This document shows, piece after piece, positions 24,812-33,854 of a stretch of DNA of 64,000 nucleotides. How positions within the stretch are numbered: the first letter of the stretch is position 1; every line of letters starts with the position of its first letter. Origin of the DNA: Exiguobacterium aurantiacum (GTDB lineage: Bacteria > Bacillota > Bacilli > Exiguobacteriales > Exiguobacteriaceae). Under the pieces are notes generated by a model, which worked only from the letters and a program-made list of their open reading frames with translations, had not been told where the DNA came from and did not search any database. The translations under genes were made by a program, and so were the position numbers. The DNA lies in assembly GCF_001766415.1 (NCBI RefSeq), contig NZ_MKXO01000005.1, forward strand, positions 124,001 to 188,000, read 5' to 3'.

Positions 24812-25054
24812 TTATGTAGAGCGTTTGCGTGAACTGGAGTGCATGCGAGCGACGATGCGATCGATGCGCTTTTGATTGCGCCTTTCTTTCAGGAGCACGT
24901 TCATTTGTGCGATAAGCTGTTTAAATGAAGATAGACCCATGGCGAGCAGCGCCGCGAACAAGAATGTGCCGATCGGATCTTTGAAAAAACCGGTTTGGAG
25001 CGAGACGGACAAACCGACGACTGAAAGAATCGTGGTGAGAAAATAAAATAGCAT
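24812..25054 (-). CDS. Small membrane protein with basic C-terminus
   Basis: This 80-residue protein has two hydrophobic helices (about 1-18 and 24-42), then a basic cytoplasmic tail (ERRNQKRIDRIVARMHSSSR). The function is unknown. The internal ATG at 25054 is chosen because GGGAG lies 9 bases upstream; the upstream extension is low-complexity. Confidence 0.5.
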   Translation of the reverse strand: MLFYFLTTILSVVGLSVSLQTGFFKDPIGTFLFAALLAMGLSSFKQLIAQMNVLLKERRNQKRIDRIVARMHSSSRKRST

Positions 25055-25151
25055 GAGTGACTCTCCCTTCCCAGATGATTCAATTGAAAAAACCGAACGT
25101 ATTTCTCGTTCGACAAGTGAGCAAAAAATTCCTTTTTTTGTCGAACAAAAC

Positions 25152-25182
25152 AAAAAAACGCCTTCTGACGAGCGAGAGGGCG
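25152..25182 (-). terminator. Terminator after the 49-residue gene
   Basis: On the minus strand CGCCCTCT pairs with AGAAGGCG (one G-T pair), followed by T7. Confidence 0.75.
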
Positions 25183-25183
25183 C

Positions 25184-25333
25184 TTACTCTTGAACCATCG
25201 TGACGGAAGACGACACGTTCGTATCGACACCGTTTGAGAATATGAAACTCAGCGAAGCGAGAAGAGCGAAGAATGCAATCAAAAGGCCCTTCATGAAGCG
25301 TTTCGCAAATGAGCGAGATTGAACATCAAACAT
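25184..25333 (-). CDS. Small membrane or secreted protein, 49 residues
   Basis: The sequence is MFDVQSRSFAKRF, a hydrophobic helix (MKGLLIAFFALLASLSFIFS), then a short polar end (NGVDTNVSSSVTMVQE). GGGGGAAA lies about 6 bases before the ATG, and a good terminator follows the stop. It could be a single-pass membrane peptide or have a cleaved signal with a short product. No family is recognised. Confidence 0.5.
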   Translation of the reverse strand: MFDVQSRSFAKRFMKGLLIAFFALLASLSFIFSNGVDTNVSSSVTMVQE

Positions 25334-25621
25334 TTTATTTCCCCCGTTCGGACATTGCTGAAACCTGATTTATAAACAACACTCCTTTAATAATAACGTT
25401 TTCAAAAAGTGGATACTAGATGGAAAAACATTGTTCACAAAATTGTCACAAAATTCCGGCTGATACTCGGTCGATTTAGAAGCTTGACGGTTGGGTGGTT
25501 CATTGTCTCGTTCACAAATTGGACACAATTGACCCGAAGCAGGAAAAGGAACGTGATATGATTAAGAACGTGTGTAGGTAGGTATACTGACAGTAATAAG
25601 ATGAAAAAGGATGTGTATAGA
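25334..25621. other. Intergenic region before cvfB
   Basis: Nothing clearly coding. The region is AT-rich with several TTCACAA and TTGTCACAA repeats (25430-25530). TATACT at 25583-25588 is a possible -10 for cvfB, with no clear -35. Confidence 0.4.
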
Positions 25622-26473
25622 ATGGTATTACGTGCAGGAGATGTAGTCGATCTAGTTGCGGAACGTTCAGCCGATTTTGGCGTATTTATTGGGAACGGCC
25701 GTGAAGAGGTATTACTTCATCGGAAAGAACAAACAGAAGAAGTCACAGTCGGTCAAACGGTGCGTGTCTTCCTTTATCACGACTCGGAAGGCCGTCTCGC
25801 TTCGACGATGACGATTCCGAACGTATCGTTTGAAGAATATGAATGGTTCGAGGTGACAGGCGTTCGCTACAATACGGGCGTGTTCGTCAACATCGGCATT
25901 CAAAAGGATGTGCTCGTCTCGCTCGACGACCTTCCTGAAAACCGGACATATTGGCCGAAAGAAGGCGATAAGCTATGCGTCCGTCTCAAATACGATCAAA
26001 AAGGCCGTCTTCTCGGAGAACCGGCTCATTATGCGTATTTGAACTTGCTCGCCCGTCCCGCCAAAGAAGAGTGGGGCAATCAAGACGTTCAAGCGATCGT
26101 CGTCAACAAACGTGACGTCGGTGTCAACGTCTGGGTCGAGAATGAATCACTCGGTTTCTTACATGAAGCAGAGATGACGCGGTGGCCGCGTCTCGGCGAA
26201 CAGTTAGCAGTACGTGTGACGCAAGTGAAGCAAGACGGTACCGTTCTTGTATCGATGAAACCGCGAGCGTATGAAGCGATCGACCCGGATGCGGAAAGCA
26301 TTCGTTCTTACATCGAAGAACGCGGTGGTGAAATGCCTTACGGCGACAAGACAGCCCCAGACGTGATCGACCGTGAGTTTGGCATGAGCAAGGCGGCCTT
26401 CAAACGGGCGCTCGGGAAGCTCTTGAAAGAAAAGCAAGTTGAAAAACTCGACAACGGGTATAAATTGAAATAA
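25622..26473 (+). CDS. cvfB: CvfB-type S1-domain RNA-binding protein
   Basis: This 283-residue protein has tandem S1-like beta barrels (about 3-65, 70-135, 145-210) and a C-terminal winged-helix domain ending in LGKLLKEKQVEKLDNGYKL. This is the CvfB/YitL architecture, a post-transcriptional regulator first linked to virulence in Staphylococcus. The ATG at 25622 has AAAAGGA about 11 bases upstream and gives the family start (MVLRAGDVVDL); an ATG 21 bases earlier lacks a ribosome site. Confidence 0.85.
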   Translation: MVLRAGDVVDLVAERSADFGVFIGNGREEVLLHRKEQTEEVTVGQTVRVFLYHDSEGRLASTMTIPNVSFEEYEWFEVTGVRYNTGVFVNIGIQKDVLVSLDDLPENRTYWPKEGDKLCVRLKYDQKGRLLGEPAHYAYLNLLARPAKEEWGNQDVQAIVVNKRDVGVNVWVENESLGFLHEAEMTRWPRLGEQLAVRVTQVKQDGTVLVSMKPRAYEAIDPDAESIRSYIEERGGEMPYGDKTAPDVIDREFGMSKAAFKRALGKLLKEKQVEKLDNGYKLK

Positions 26474-26542
26474 GATTACTCATGTCCAGGTGGCTAAAAA
26501 AAGTTTTAGAATGTATTTCTTTCATTTTAGAAACAAATGCGG

Positions 26543-26612
26543 TATAGTAATAAGAGTTGACTACGAGGAAACATTTAAAGAACGTCTGCAGAACTAACCT
26601 CAGACGTTTTTT
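26543..26612 (+). promoter_or_regulatory. cshA promoter and leader containing an intrinsic terminator
   Basis: TATAGT (26543-26548) is a likely -10. In the resulting leader, AACGTCTG (26581-26588) and CAGACGTT (26601-26608) form a perfect 8-bp stem followed by TTTTTT (26607-26612), 23 bases before the cshA start. Because the promoter lies between cvfB and the hairpin, this is best read as an attenuator for cshA that may also end cvfB transcripts. Confidence 0.6.
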
Positions 26613-26635
26613 GCATGAACAAAGGAGAATATAAT

Positions 26636-28165
26636 TTGACAAAATTTCAAGATTTACAGTTAAGTGAAGCATTAGTAAAAGGTGTACTCAAAATGGGCTT
26701 CGAGGAAGCGACACCGATCCAAGCTGAAACAATCCCAATCGCACTTACAGGAGCGGATGTATTAGGCCAAGCACAAACAGGTACAGGGAAAACAGCAGCT
26801 TTCGGTATTCCGACAATTGAGCGAATCGACACAAAGGCGCGTCAAGTCCAAGCACTTGTTCTTGCACCGACACGTGAACTTGCGATTCAAGTTGCAGAAG
26901 AGTTAAACAAAATCGGGGAAACGAAGCGTGTATACGCACTTCCTGTATACGGTGGTCAGCAAATCGACCGCCAAATCCGCGGCTTGAAAAAGAATCCGCA
27001 AATCGTCGTTGCGACACCTGGACGTCTCATGGACCACATGAAACGCAAGACGATCAAACTCGACGAGATCCAAACAGTGATCTTGGATGAGGCGGATGAA
27101 ATGCTCAACATGGGCTTCGTTGAAGATATCGAGATGATTTTGAAAGGCCTTCCGGCTGAACGTCAAACGCTTCTCTTCTCAGCGACAATGCCACCACAAA
27201 TCAAGAAGATCGCTGAGCGCTTCATGAAGTCGCCAACGATCATCAAAGTAAAATCGAAGGAAATGACAGTTGAAAACATCAACCAACAGTTCCTCGAATT
27301 GCGCGAAGGTCAAAAATTCGATACACTTTGCCGTTTGATCGACATCGACTCACCAGAACTCAGCATCATCTTCGCTCGTACGAAGAAACGTGTTGACGAA
27401 GTTACAGAAGCACTCATCAAACGTGGTTACACGGCTGATGGCCTTCACGGTGACTTGACGCAATCAAAACGTGACCAAGTCATCCGTCGTTTCAAAAACG
27501 GCACGATCGACATCTTGGTCGCAACAGATGTAGCGGCGCGTGGACTTGATATCACAGGTGTCACACACGTATACAACTTTGACGTCCCACAAGATCCGGA
27601 AAGCTACGTGCACCGTATCGGACGTACAGGCCGTGCTGGTAAAACAGGTACTGCCCTTACGTTCATCACGCCACGTGAATTCGGTCAAGTGAAGTCAATC
27701 GAACGTGTGACGAACAAGAAAATGAACCGTCGTCACGTACCGACGATCGCAGAAGTACTTGAAGGAAACCAAAAGCAATCAGCTGAAGATTTGATCGAAC
27801 GCGTTCAAGCGGGCGACTTCAAAGCTTACACGCAACTTGCGACTGAGCTCCTTGAAGAGTACGAAGCAGTCGAGCTTCTCGCAGCAGCACTTCGTGGTTT
27901 GACGAAAGAGCCAGATTCAACACCTGTTGAAATCTCTTACGCAGAACCAGTCCGTGTGAAACGTCAAGGTGGACGCAACGACCGCGGTGGATACCGTGGC
28001 GGCGCACGCAGTGGCGGCGGAGACCGTCGCACTGGCGGCGGAGACCGTGGCGGACGCTCAGGCGAACGTAGCGGTGGCGGTGGATACCGTGGAAAACGCA
28101 CTGGTGGGACTGACGATCGTCGTCGCTCATCAGAAGACCGTGGCCCACGTCGTCCGCGTGACTAA
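26636..28165 (+). CDS. cshA: DEAD-box RNA helicase CshA
   Basis: This 509-residue helicase has the full set of core motifs: Q-motif ([13 protein letters not shown]), [24 protein letters not shown] and [11 protein letters not shown] dimerisation/RNA-binding extension follows and then a Gly/Arg-rich tail ([12 protein letters not shown] onward), typical of CshA. CshA unwinds RNA in ribosome assembly, cold adaptation and the degradosome. The TTG at 26636 is chosen because AAAGGAGA is well spaced and the family start MTKFQDL follows. The gene's codon use looks that of a highly expressed gene. Confidence 0.93.
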   Translation: MTKFQDLQLSEALVKGVLKMGFEEATPIQAETIPIALTGADVLGQAQTGTGKTAAFGIPTIERIDTKARQVQALVLAPTRELAIQVAEELNKIGETKRVYALPVYGGQQIDRQIRGLKKNPQIVVATPGRLMDHMKRKTIKLDEIQTVILDEADEMLNMGFVEDIEMILKGLPAERQTLLFSATMPPQIKKIAERFMKSPTIIKVKSKEMTVENINQQFLELREGQKFDTLCRLIDIDSPELSIIFARTKKRVDEVTEALIKRGYTADGLHGDLTQSKRDQVIRRFKNGTIDILVATDVAARGLDITGVTHVYNFDVPQDPESYVHRIGRTGRAGKTGTALTFITPREFGQVKSIERVTNKKMNRRHVPTIAEVLEGNQKQSAEDLIERVQAGDFKAYTQLATELLEEYEAVELLAAALRGLTKEPDSTPVEISYAEPVRVKRQGGRNDRGGYRGGARSGGGDRRTGGGDRGGRSGERSGGGGYRGKRTGGTDDRRRSSEDRGPRRPRD

Positions 28166-28176
28166 TCGATAAAACG

Positions 28177-28213
28177 AAAACCGCATTTCCTTAAGTGGAT
28201 TTGCGGTTTTTTT
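28177..28213 (+). terminator. Intrinsic terminator after cshA
   Basis: AAAACCGCA and TGCGGTTTT form a stem, with inner TCC/GGA pairing, followed by T's. Confidence 0.85.
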
Positions 28214-28267
28214 ATTTATCTCATGCTACACTGAACGAGTAGAGATTGAAGGATGAGGTGTCAACGG

Positions 28268-28519
28268 ATGGTAGAACTAGGTTTAGGTCTCGTCATATTA
28301 TTGGCGTGCATCCTAGCATTGAAGCCGATTGTTATGCGGACAGTACGTCTGAATTTCCGATATATTCCGGTCGCCACACTTTTGTTTGGCGCGATGATTT
28401 GGTTAGTCATGGCCATCGGCGTCGGCGGGAAGATGGGAATCGGATACGGTGTGATGAGTATCGTGTATTTTATTGCTTGTTTCGGTGCCTATATGTATGT
28501 GCATACACGAGCGAGCTGA
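28268..28519 (+). CDS. Small membrane protein, three helices
   Basis: This 83-residue protein has three hydrophobic segments (about 2-20, 32-54, 58-78) and the short end HTRAS. Function is unknown. The ATG at 28268 has GAGGTG about 8 bases upstream and is preferred over a start 15 bases earlier. It lies 46 bases before the EAL-domain gene and may be cotranscribed. Confidence 0.55.
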   Translation: MVELGLGLVILLACILALKPIVMRTVRLNFRYIPVATLLFGAMIWLVMAIGVGGKMGIGYGVMSIVYFIACFGAYMYVHTRAS

Positions 28520-28565
28520 AACCGGCTCGCTTTCTTGTTTCGAAAATGAGGATGAGGTGATCCAA

Positions 28566-29750
28566 TTGGATGCAGTGGATGTGATGATGAATCCAAATGA
28601 AGTCGAAGTGACGTATGAACCGATTTTCGGGGCGGCCACGTTTCAAGTGGAAGGCTACATGGTACACGGCCATTTCAGGGGCGAGTCGCTCACCCCGTTC
28701 TTTTATGATGACGACGTACCTGTCGAGTATCAACTCGACATCGCCAAGCGGATGGAACGGTTGGCCGCCGAAGCGTTGCGTGACGAAAAGCAGTTCGTCA
28801 CGTTCCGCTGCCGGTCGGAATGGATCCTTGAAGAAGGGGGCGAAGCATTTTTAGCACCGTTACGGGAATTGAACTTCCCGCTCCACCGGATATTTGTGAC
28901 ACTTCAAGGGACCGAGCTCGTCGATGTGTCTCGTCTGTCCCGTGTCGTCCAATATTATCGATCTTCTGGTGTGAGAGTCGCGCTCGACTTCGCGGAGTCG
29001 ACGAGTATCGAGGACATCATGACGATTGCACCGGAGTTGTTGCTTGTCGATTTAGCAACGATGGTCGAGAAGAAGACGTTGTCGGTGACTTACCCCCAAA
29101 TGCTCCAGACGATGGAATACATCGCTTCGAAACTCGGGGCCCCGCTGCTTTATAAGTCAATCGATCATCTCGGTCAGTTGCGTTACGCCTGGCAGCACGG
29201 TGGGAGTTACTACATGGGCGGCTTGTTAGGTCGTCAAGAGGATTTCCCGCCGCGTGAAGCAAAAGGAATGAGTGTGCTCACGCAAGAAGTTCCAGCGTTC
29301 TTCCTGCACGACCAAGAGCGATTGAAGCGGTTGTATGAGCTAGAATTCGAACTTCACGGAAAAGTCGCGGAGCTCGTCCAAACCGGGAAATGGTCACGGG
29401 ATAAGAAGGATGAATGGCTGCTCCATATCGCCCCTAAATTAGAAGGGATGCTCGTCCGCTACTACTTGACCGATCAAACGGGCTTCCAGACGAGTGCGAA
29501 CGTCTACCAAGAGCAACACGTTTGGAAAGTCGATAACACATACCGAGGCTATAACTGGAGTTTTCGACCGTACTTTATCCGGACGATGGCGGCGATGAGT
29601 GTTCGTGGGCGGGGCTATTTGTCGGAAGACTATCGCGACTTCAGCTCCAACGAAGTGACACGTACGTTCAGCTACCCGTTACCGGACGGCATGTTTTTGT
29701 TCGCCGATTTATCAGAAGAGTACTTATACCAAAACCGATTATTAGATTGA
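28566..29750 (+). CDS. Degenerate EAL-domain protein, YkuI-like
   Basis: This 394-residue protein has an N-terminal EAL-type fold (about 15-240) and a C-terminal PAS-like domain (about 255-390), the arrangement of B. subtilis YkuI. The EAL motif itself reads GYMVHG, and the usual DDFG and KxD metal/base motifs are replaced by LDFAEST and LVDLATM. It therefore probably cannot hydrolyse cyclic di-GMP and may bind it or act as a sensor. The TTG at 28566, with GAGGTGA upstream, is chosen over a long frame inside the previous gene. Methionine aminopeptidase follows at once. Confidence 0.78.
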   Translation: MDAVDVMMNPNEVEVTYEPIFGAATFQVEGYMVHGHFRGESLTPFFYDDDVPVEYQLDIAKRMERLAAEALRDEKQFVTFRCRSEWILEEGGEAFLAPLRELNFPLHRIFVTLQGTELVDVSRLSRVVQYYRSSGVRVALDFAESTSIEDIMTIAPELLLVDLATMVEKKTLSVTYPQMLQTMEYIASKLGAPLLYKSIDHLGQLRYAWQHGGSYYMGGLLGRQEDFPPREAKGMSVLTQEVPAFFLHDQERLKRLYELEFELHGKVAELVQTGKWSRDKKDEWLLHIAPKLEGMLVRYYLTDQTGFQTSANVYQEQHVWKVDNTYRGYNWSFRPYFIRTMAAMSVRGRGYLSEDYRDFSSNEVTRTFSYPLPDGMFLFADLSEEYLYQNRLLD

Positions 29751-29761
29751 GAGGGATTATG

Positions 29762-30517
29762 ATGTTTGATTACGATTATGATGCGTTGCGTGAGATTGGG
29801 AGAATCGTCGCCCGGGCAAGGGATGAGATGGCACGGGCCGTCACGCCAGGGATGACGACGAAAGAGCTCGATGCGATCGGGCAACGTATTCTTAAAGAAG
29901 AAGGAGCGGCCTCGGCGCCGATTACGATGTATGAGTTTCCGGGCTATACGTGTATCTCCATCAATGAAGTGGCTGCCCACGGAATTCCAGGTAAAGAAGT
30001 CATTAAAGACGGGGACATCGTCAATGTCGATGTGTCTGCCGTGAAAGATGGCTATTATGCAGACACGGGACGAACGGTGATCGCCGGCACACCGAAATCG
30101 CCAGAGCATGTCCGCTTAGTCGAGGTCTCGCTCACGTCGCTCGAAGCAGGTCTCAGCAAAGTGAAGGCCGGTACGAAAGTGAACCAGATCGGAAAAGCGA
30201 TTTACGCGGATGTCCGCAAAAATGGCTTCACCGTCATTCGAAACTTGGCAGGTCATGGACTCGGCCGCACGCTCCACGGCGAACCGGAGACGATCTCCAA
30301 CTATTATAGCCGGGAAGAGAATGACATCTTGAAAGTCGGTCAAGTCATCGCAGTCGAGACGTTCGTCTCGACGAAAGACGAGATCGTCTACCAGTCAGAA
30401 GAGGATGGCTGGGCGTTGTTCACACCGAACGACAGCCCCGTCTCGCAGTTTGAGCACACGGTCATCGTGACCGAGGACGGCTATGAAGTGTTGACTGGCA
30501 CGTTCCGAGAAGAATGA
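29762..30517 (+). CDS. Methionine aminopeptidase, type I
   Basis: This 251-residue metalloprotease removes the initiator Met from new proteins. The five metal ligands are visible: Asp in VNVDVSAV, Asp in YYADTGRT, His in LAGHGLGRT, Glu in AVETFVST and Glu in FEHTVIVT. The substrate-binding His (VAAHGIPG) is also present. It resembles the second Bacillus enzyme (YflG/MapB) rather than the copy within ribosomal protein operons, so a second map gene is likely elsewhere. AGAGGG lies 6 bases before the ATG at 29762. Confidence 0.88.
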   Translation: MFDYDYDALREIGRIVARARDEMARAVTPGMTTKELDAIGQRILKEEGAASAPITMYEFPGYTCISINEVAAHGIPGKEVIKDGDIVNVDVSAVKDGYYADTGRTVIAGTPKSPEHVRLVEVSLTSLEAGLSKVKAGTKVNQIGKAIYADVRKNGFTVIRNLAGHGLGRTLHGEPETISNYYSREENDILKVGQVIAVETFVSTKDEIVYQSEEDGWALFTPNDSPVSQFEHTVIVTEDGYEVLTGTFREE

Positions 30518-30524
30518 CGCAATC

Positions 30525-30560
30525 AAACAAGGATACAGACCGCGGTCTGTATCCTTGTTT
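30525..30560. terminator. Strong bidirectional terminator between map and menC
   Basis: A perfect 17-bp stem, AAACAAGGATACAGACC with its complement, around a 2-base loop. Confidence 0.95.
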
Positions 30561-31626
30561 ACGTTAATTGGATGATTTGTTCGCTTAACTGATGAATCTT
30601 TTTCCAATCCGGAGTGACGACGTCAGGGATCGAGAGTTGACCGTTTTCGACTTCGAGCGGCGTATCGAGCAGGTCAGTCTCAAAATAGGCGCTCGTTCCG
30701 GCCATGTCGGCCGGATAGGCGGCACCCGTCAACGAGGCGAATAAGAGCGTATGATAACGGCCGATCGATGATTCGTACATACCGCCGACCCAATACGGAG
30801 TACCGCTGTCACGGATTGCGAGCGCCTCGGTCAATCCCCCGACGCGGGCGGGTTTGATATTGACGATGCGTCCGGCCCGAAGCCGATTCATCGTCTCGAC
30901 GTCTTGTCGTGAGGTGATGGACTCGTCAAGACAAATGGGCGTCTTGAGTTTTGTTTGCAGGTCGGCCGATTCGACCCAGCAGTCGCTCGGATAAGGCTGT
31001 TCGATCATCAAGAGGCGATGGGCGTCGAGTTGTTCGAACCAGTCGAGCGGCTGCTCGTGCGCACTGCCGTTCAAGTCGATCATGAGCGGAGCGTCCGGGA
31101 AAAAAGTCCGCACTTCCGCGAGCGCCGTCAATAGCTCATGAGGCGAAGCTTTCAACTTGATCCGTTCGAACCCGGAATCGAGCGCCTGTTCGATCGCGTT
31201 CAACGTTTGGGTGAGCAAGCCGATCCCAATCGTCCGCCCGCAAGCGACGTGATGTCCGGCTTGCAAAAGTTGTTTTAGCGTCACGCCAGCACGGGCGGCC
31301 TCGATTTCCCAGAGTGCACTCTCCCACATCGCTTTTGCCATCGGGTGCCCGATAATCGAACGGACATGGTCTGGAAATGTGGTCGCGCTGACCGTCTGCC
31401 CGTTCAACAATCGATAGATCAGTTCAGACGTGTCGACGGTCGAGCGGACCGTCTCCGACGTGTACCACGGCGTCTCAAAGGCGACACCTTCCCCGTATCC
31501 GACTGCTCCATCGGTCGTTTCGAGACGGAGAATGACCGTCCGTCTCGTCGTCAAAACGGCATGGGCTGTTACAAGTGGATGTTTGAACGTAAGTGGGACG
31601 ATGTAAAGGTCAGCTCGTTGAATCAT
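30559..31626 (-). CDS. menC: o-Succinylbenzoate synthase
   Basis: This 355-residue enolase-superfamily enzyme dehydrates SHCHC to o-succinylbenzoate in menaquinone synthesis. Catalytic features are the KxK-type Lys (RIKLKASP), metal ligands in MIDLNGS, IEQPYP and CLDESI, and the second Lys in VNIKPARVGG. The MenC2 (NSAR/OSBS) branch of Bacilli fits. AAAGGAG precedes the ATG, and the gene overlaps menE by 17 bases. It is the last gene of menFDHBEC. Confidence 0.92.
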   Translation of the reverse strand: MIQRADLYIVPLTFKHPLVTAHAVLTTRRTVILRLETTDGAVGYGEGVAFETPWYTSETVRSTVDTSELIYRLLNGQTVSATTFPDHVRSIIGHPMAKAMWESALWEIEAARAGVTLKQLLQAGHHVACGRTIGIGLLTQTLNAIEQALDSGFERIKLKASPHELLTALAEVRTFFPDAPLMIDLNGSAHEQPLDWFEQLDAHRLLMIEQPYPSDCWVESADLQTKLKTPICLDESITSRQDVETMNRLRAGRIVNIKPARVGGLTEALAIRDSGTPYWVGGMYESSIGRYHTLLFASLTGAAYPADMAGTSAYFETDLLDTPLEVENGQLSIPDVVTPDWKKIHQLSEQIIQLT

Positions 31627-32980
31627 AATCGGTCTCCTTTAAGCGGTGCCTCATCAATTTTCCGTTGGCGTTTCGTGGGAGCTGAGTGACCGTGATCAAC
31701 GCCTTCGGGTGCTTATACTTAGCGAGGTGGTCGTTTAAAATTTGCGTAAGTTCGTGAGGGTCGTACGTTCCGACGATATAGGCGATCGGGACGGCGCCCC
31801 ATGTCGGGTCAGGCTTCCCGGTGACACCTGCGTCCTCGATACCGGGGCATCGCAACAGGACGCTCTCGATCTCCGCGGGATAGATGTTTTCTCCGCCCGA
31901 GATGATCAAGTCGCTCCGGCGATCGAAAACATATAAATAGCCGTCTTGGATCGTTCCGAGGTCGCCGGTTCGCCAGTACCTGTCCTCGGTCCAAGCGTTC
32001 GCTTCCGATTCGTTATAATAGCCGGGCGTGACGGTCGGGCCATTGACTTCGATCTCACCATCGCGACTGATACGGATGCGGGTCGGTGCGATCGCTTGAC
32101 CGCTTGAACCGATATGGTCCAGTGCTTCGGACGGCAACAACGTCGCGACTTGGGAGCAAGTTTCCGTCATCCCGTACGTCTGCGCGATCGGCAAGTGGCG
32201 GCGGTCTGCTTCTTCGAGCAACGGCCGTGGCACCGGTCCGCCTCCGACGAGGATGACGCGGAGATGGTGACTTGTCAATCCTGCGTCGAGCAGTCGCCCG
32301 AGCATGATGGCGACGAGGGAAAGATGGGTGATCCGTTCGGACGCGATCAATTGGATCGTACGCAAGACGTCGAACTTCGGTTCAACGTATAATGCTGAGC
32401 CGAACAGGGCGCAGCGGTACACTTGAGCGAGTCCGCTCATGTGGAACAGCGGTGTGACGACGAGCATGCGGTCGGTCGGCTCGTATCCGAGATGTTTTTT
32501 TGCGGCCTCGGCGCTCGCGCGATGATTTCCGTACGTCTGTTGCACCGCTTTGGCGTGTCCGGTCGTGCCGGACGTAAACATGAGCGATATGACCTCGTCA
32601 CGCCCCCAGCGATGATGTCGGCGCAATGGCTCTTGATCGCGTACGCTCACGTCGATTTGAGGGACGTTGAGGTCGATTTCCTGATCGACGAGTAAGATGT
32701 CGATGTGGGCCTTGTCGAGTTGCATCGCGAGTTCGCTTGTGGTCAGCCGTGTATTCAACGGGACGAGTACTTTTCCGAGCAAATGGACGGCGTGGACTGC
32801 GACGACATAGTCTTTACTATTTGACGCATACAGTCCGATGTGACGAGCATCTGGAACGGTCCGGCCTAAAAAGTGTGCCAAGCGCGAGCTCTCATCGATC
32901 AATTCGCCCCACGTCAGACGTTCCGTTGCGGTGACGAGGGCGATCGTGTCGACAGGATGTTGCTTCAAATCATAATCCAT
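31610..32980 (-). CDS. menE: o-Succinylbenzoate-CoA ligase
   Basis: This 456-residue acyl-CoA synthetase activates o-succinylbenzoate with ATP and CoA. It shows the AMP-binding motif FTSGTTGHAKAV, the adenylation motif YGMTETC, the hinge YRTGDLG and the C-terminal Lys in RNANGKLMR. The ATG at 32980, with GGAGGTAA upstream, is preferred over a start 15 bases earlier. It lies between menB and menC, with a terminator-like palindrome just before it. Confidence 0.92.
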   Translation of the reverse strand: MDYDLKQHPVDTIALVTATERLTWGELIDESSRLAHFLGRTVPDARHIGLYASNSKDYVVAVHAVHLLGKVLVPLNTRLTTSELAMQLDKAHIDILLVDQEIDLNVPQIDVSVRDQEPLRRHHRWGRDEVISLMFTSGTTGHAKAVQQTYGNHRASAEAAKKHLGYEPTDRMLVVTPLFHMSGLAQVYRCALFGSALYVEPKFDVLRTIQLIASERITHLSLVAIMLGRLLDAGLTSHHLRVILVGGGPVPRPLLEEADRRHLPIAQTYGMTETCSQVATLLPSEALDHIGSSGQAIAPTRIRISRDGEIEVNGPTVTPGYYNESEANAWTEDRYWRTGDLGTIQDGYLYVFDRRSDLIISGGENIYPAEIESVLLRCPGIEDAGVTGKPDPTWGAVPIAYIVGTYDPHELTQILNDHLAKYKHPKALITVTQLPRNANGKLMRHRLKETDYDSTS

Positions 32981-32993
32981 TACAATTACCTCC

Positions 32994-33021
32994 AAAAAAA
33001 GAGTAGCGAATTCGCTACTCT
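32994..33021 (-). terminator. Perfect 22-base palindrome and T-run between menB and menE
   Basis: AGAGTAGCGAATTCGCTACTCT is fully self-complementary and followed on the minus strand by T7, which runs straight into the menE Shine-Dalgarno GGAGG. It should terminate part of the transcription and reduce menEC relative to menFDHB. Confidence 0.8.
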
Positions 33022-33029
33022 CTTACGAT

Positions 33030-33854
33030 TTACGGGAAACGCGGGAATTGACCGAAGTCAGGGTCACGTTTTTCTTTGAAGGCGTCACGGCCTTCTTTTG
33101 CTTCATCTGTCGTGTAGTAAAGGAGCGTCGCGTCACCGGCGAGCTGTTGGATCCCGGCCAAGCCGTCCGTATCAGCGTTCATCGCAGCTTTCAAGAAGCG
33201 GAGTGCTGTCGGCGAGTGTTGCAAGATCTCTTGGCACCATTGGACCGTCTCGGCTTCAAGCTGTTCGAGCGGGACGACCGTGTTGATGAGCCCCATGTCG
33301 AGCGCTTGCTGTGCGTCGTATTGACGGCACAAGTACCAAATCTCACGAGCCTTCTTATGTCCGACGATACGTGCCAAGTACCCTGAACCGTAACCGGCAT
33401 CGAATGAACCGACTTTCGGTCCAGTTTGACCGAAACGAGCGTTGTCGGCCGCAATCGTCAAGTCACAGACGAGGTGCAAGACGTGTCCGCCACCGATGGC
33501 GTATCCAGCGACCATGGCGATGACCGGTTTCGGGATGACTCGGATCAAGCGCTGAAGATCAAGAACGTTCAAGCGCGGGATATCATCGTCACCGACGTAG
33601 CCGCCGTGACCGCGAACTTTTTGGTCGCCACCTGAGCAGAAGGCTTGATCGCCTTCACCTGTCAAGATGATGACGCCGACTTCTTTATCGTCACGGGCGC
33701 GCGCGAACGCGTCAATCAATTCGTTGACCGTGAGCGGACGGAACGCGTTCCGAACTTCCGGGCGGTTGATCGTGATTTTTGCGATCCCGTTCCACTTCTC
33801 ATATTTAATGTCTTCATACGTACGGACCGATGTCCAGTTTGCTACTGATTCCAT
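33030..33854 (-). CDS. menB: 1,4-Dihydroxy-2-naphthoyl-CoA synthase
   Basis: This 274-residue crotonase-family enzyme closes the naphthoquinone ring from o-succinylbenzoyl-CoA. It shows the oxyanion-hole residues in [21 protein letters not shown], and a C-terminal MenB segment ([16 protein letters not shown]). A GGGGGAA ribosome site overlaps the end of menH. It is part of menFDHBEC. Confidence 0.95.
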   Translation of the reverse strand: MESVANWTSVRTYEDIKYEKWNGIAKITINRPEVRNAFRPLTVNELIDAFARARDDKEVGVIILTGEGDQAFCSGGDQKVRGHGGYVGDDDIPRLNVLDLQRLIRVIPKPVIAMVAGYAIGGGHVLHLVCDLTIAADNARFGQTGPKVGSFDAGYGSGYLARIVGHKKAREIWYLCRQYDAQQALDMGLINTVVPLEQLEAETVQWCQEILQHSPTALRFLKAAMNADTDGLAGIQQLAGDATLLYYTTDEAKEGRDAFKEKRDPDFGQFPRFP

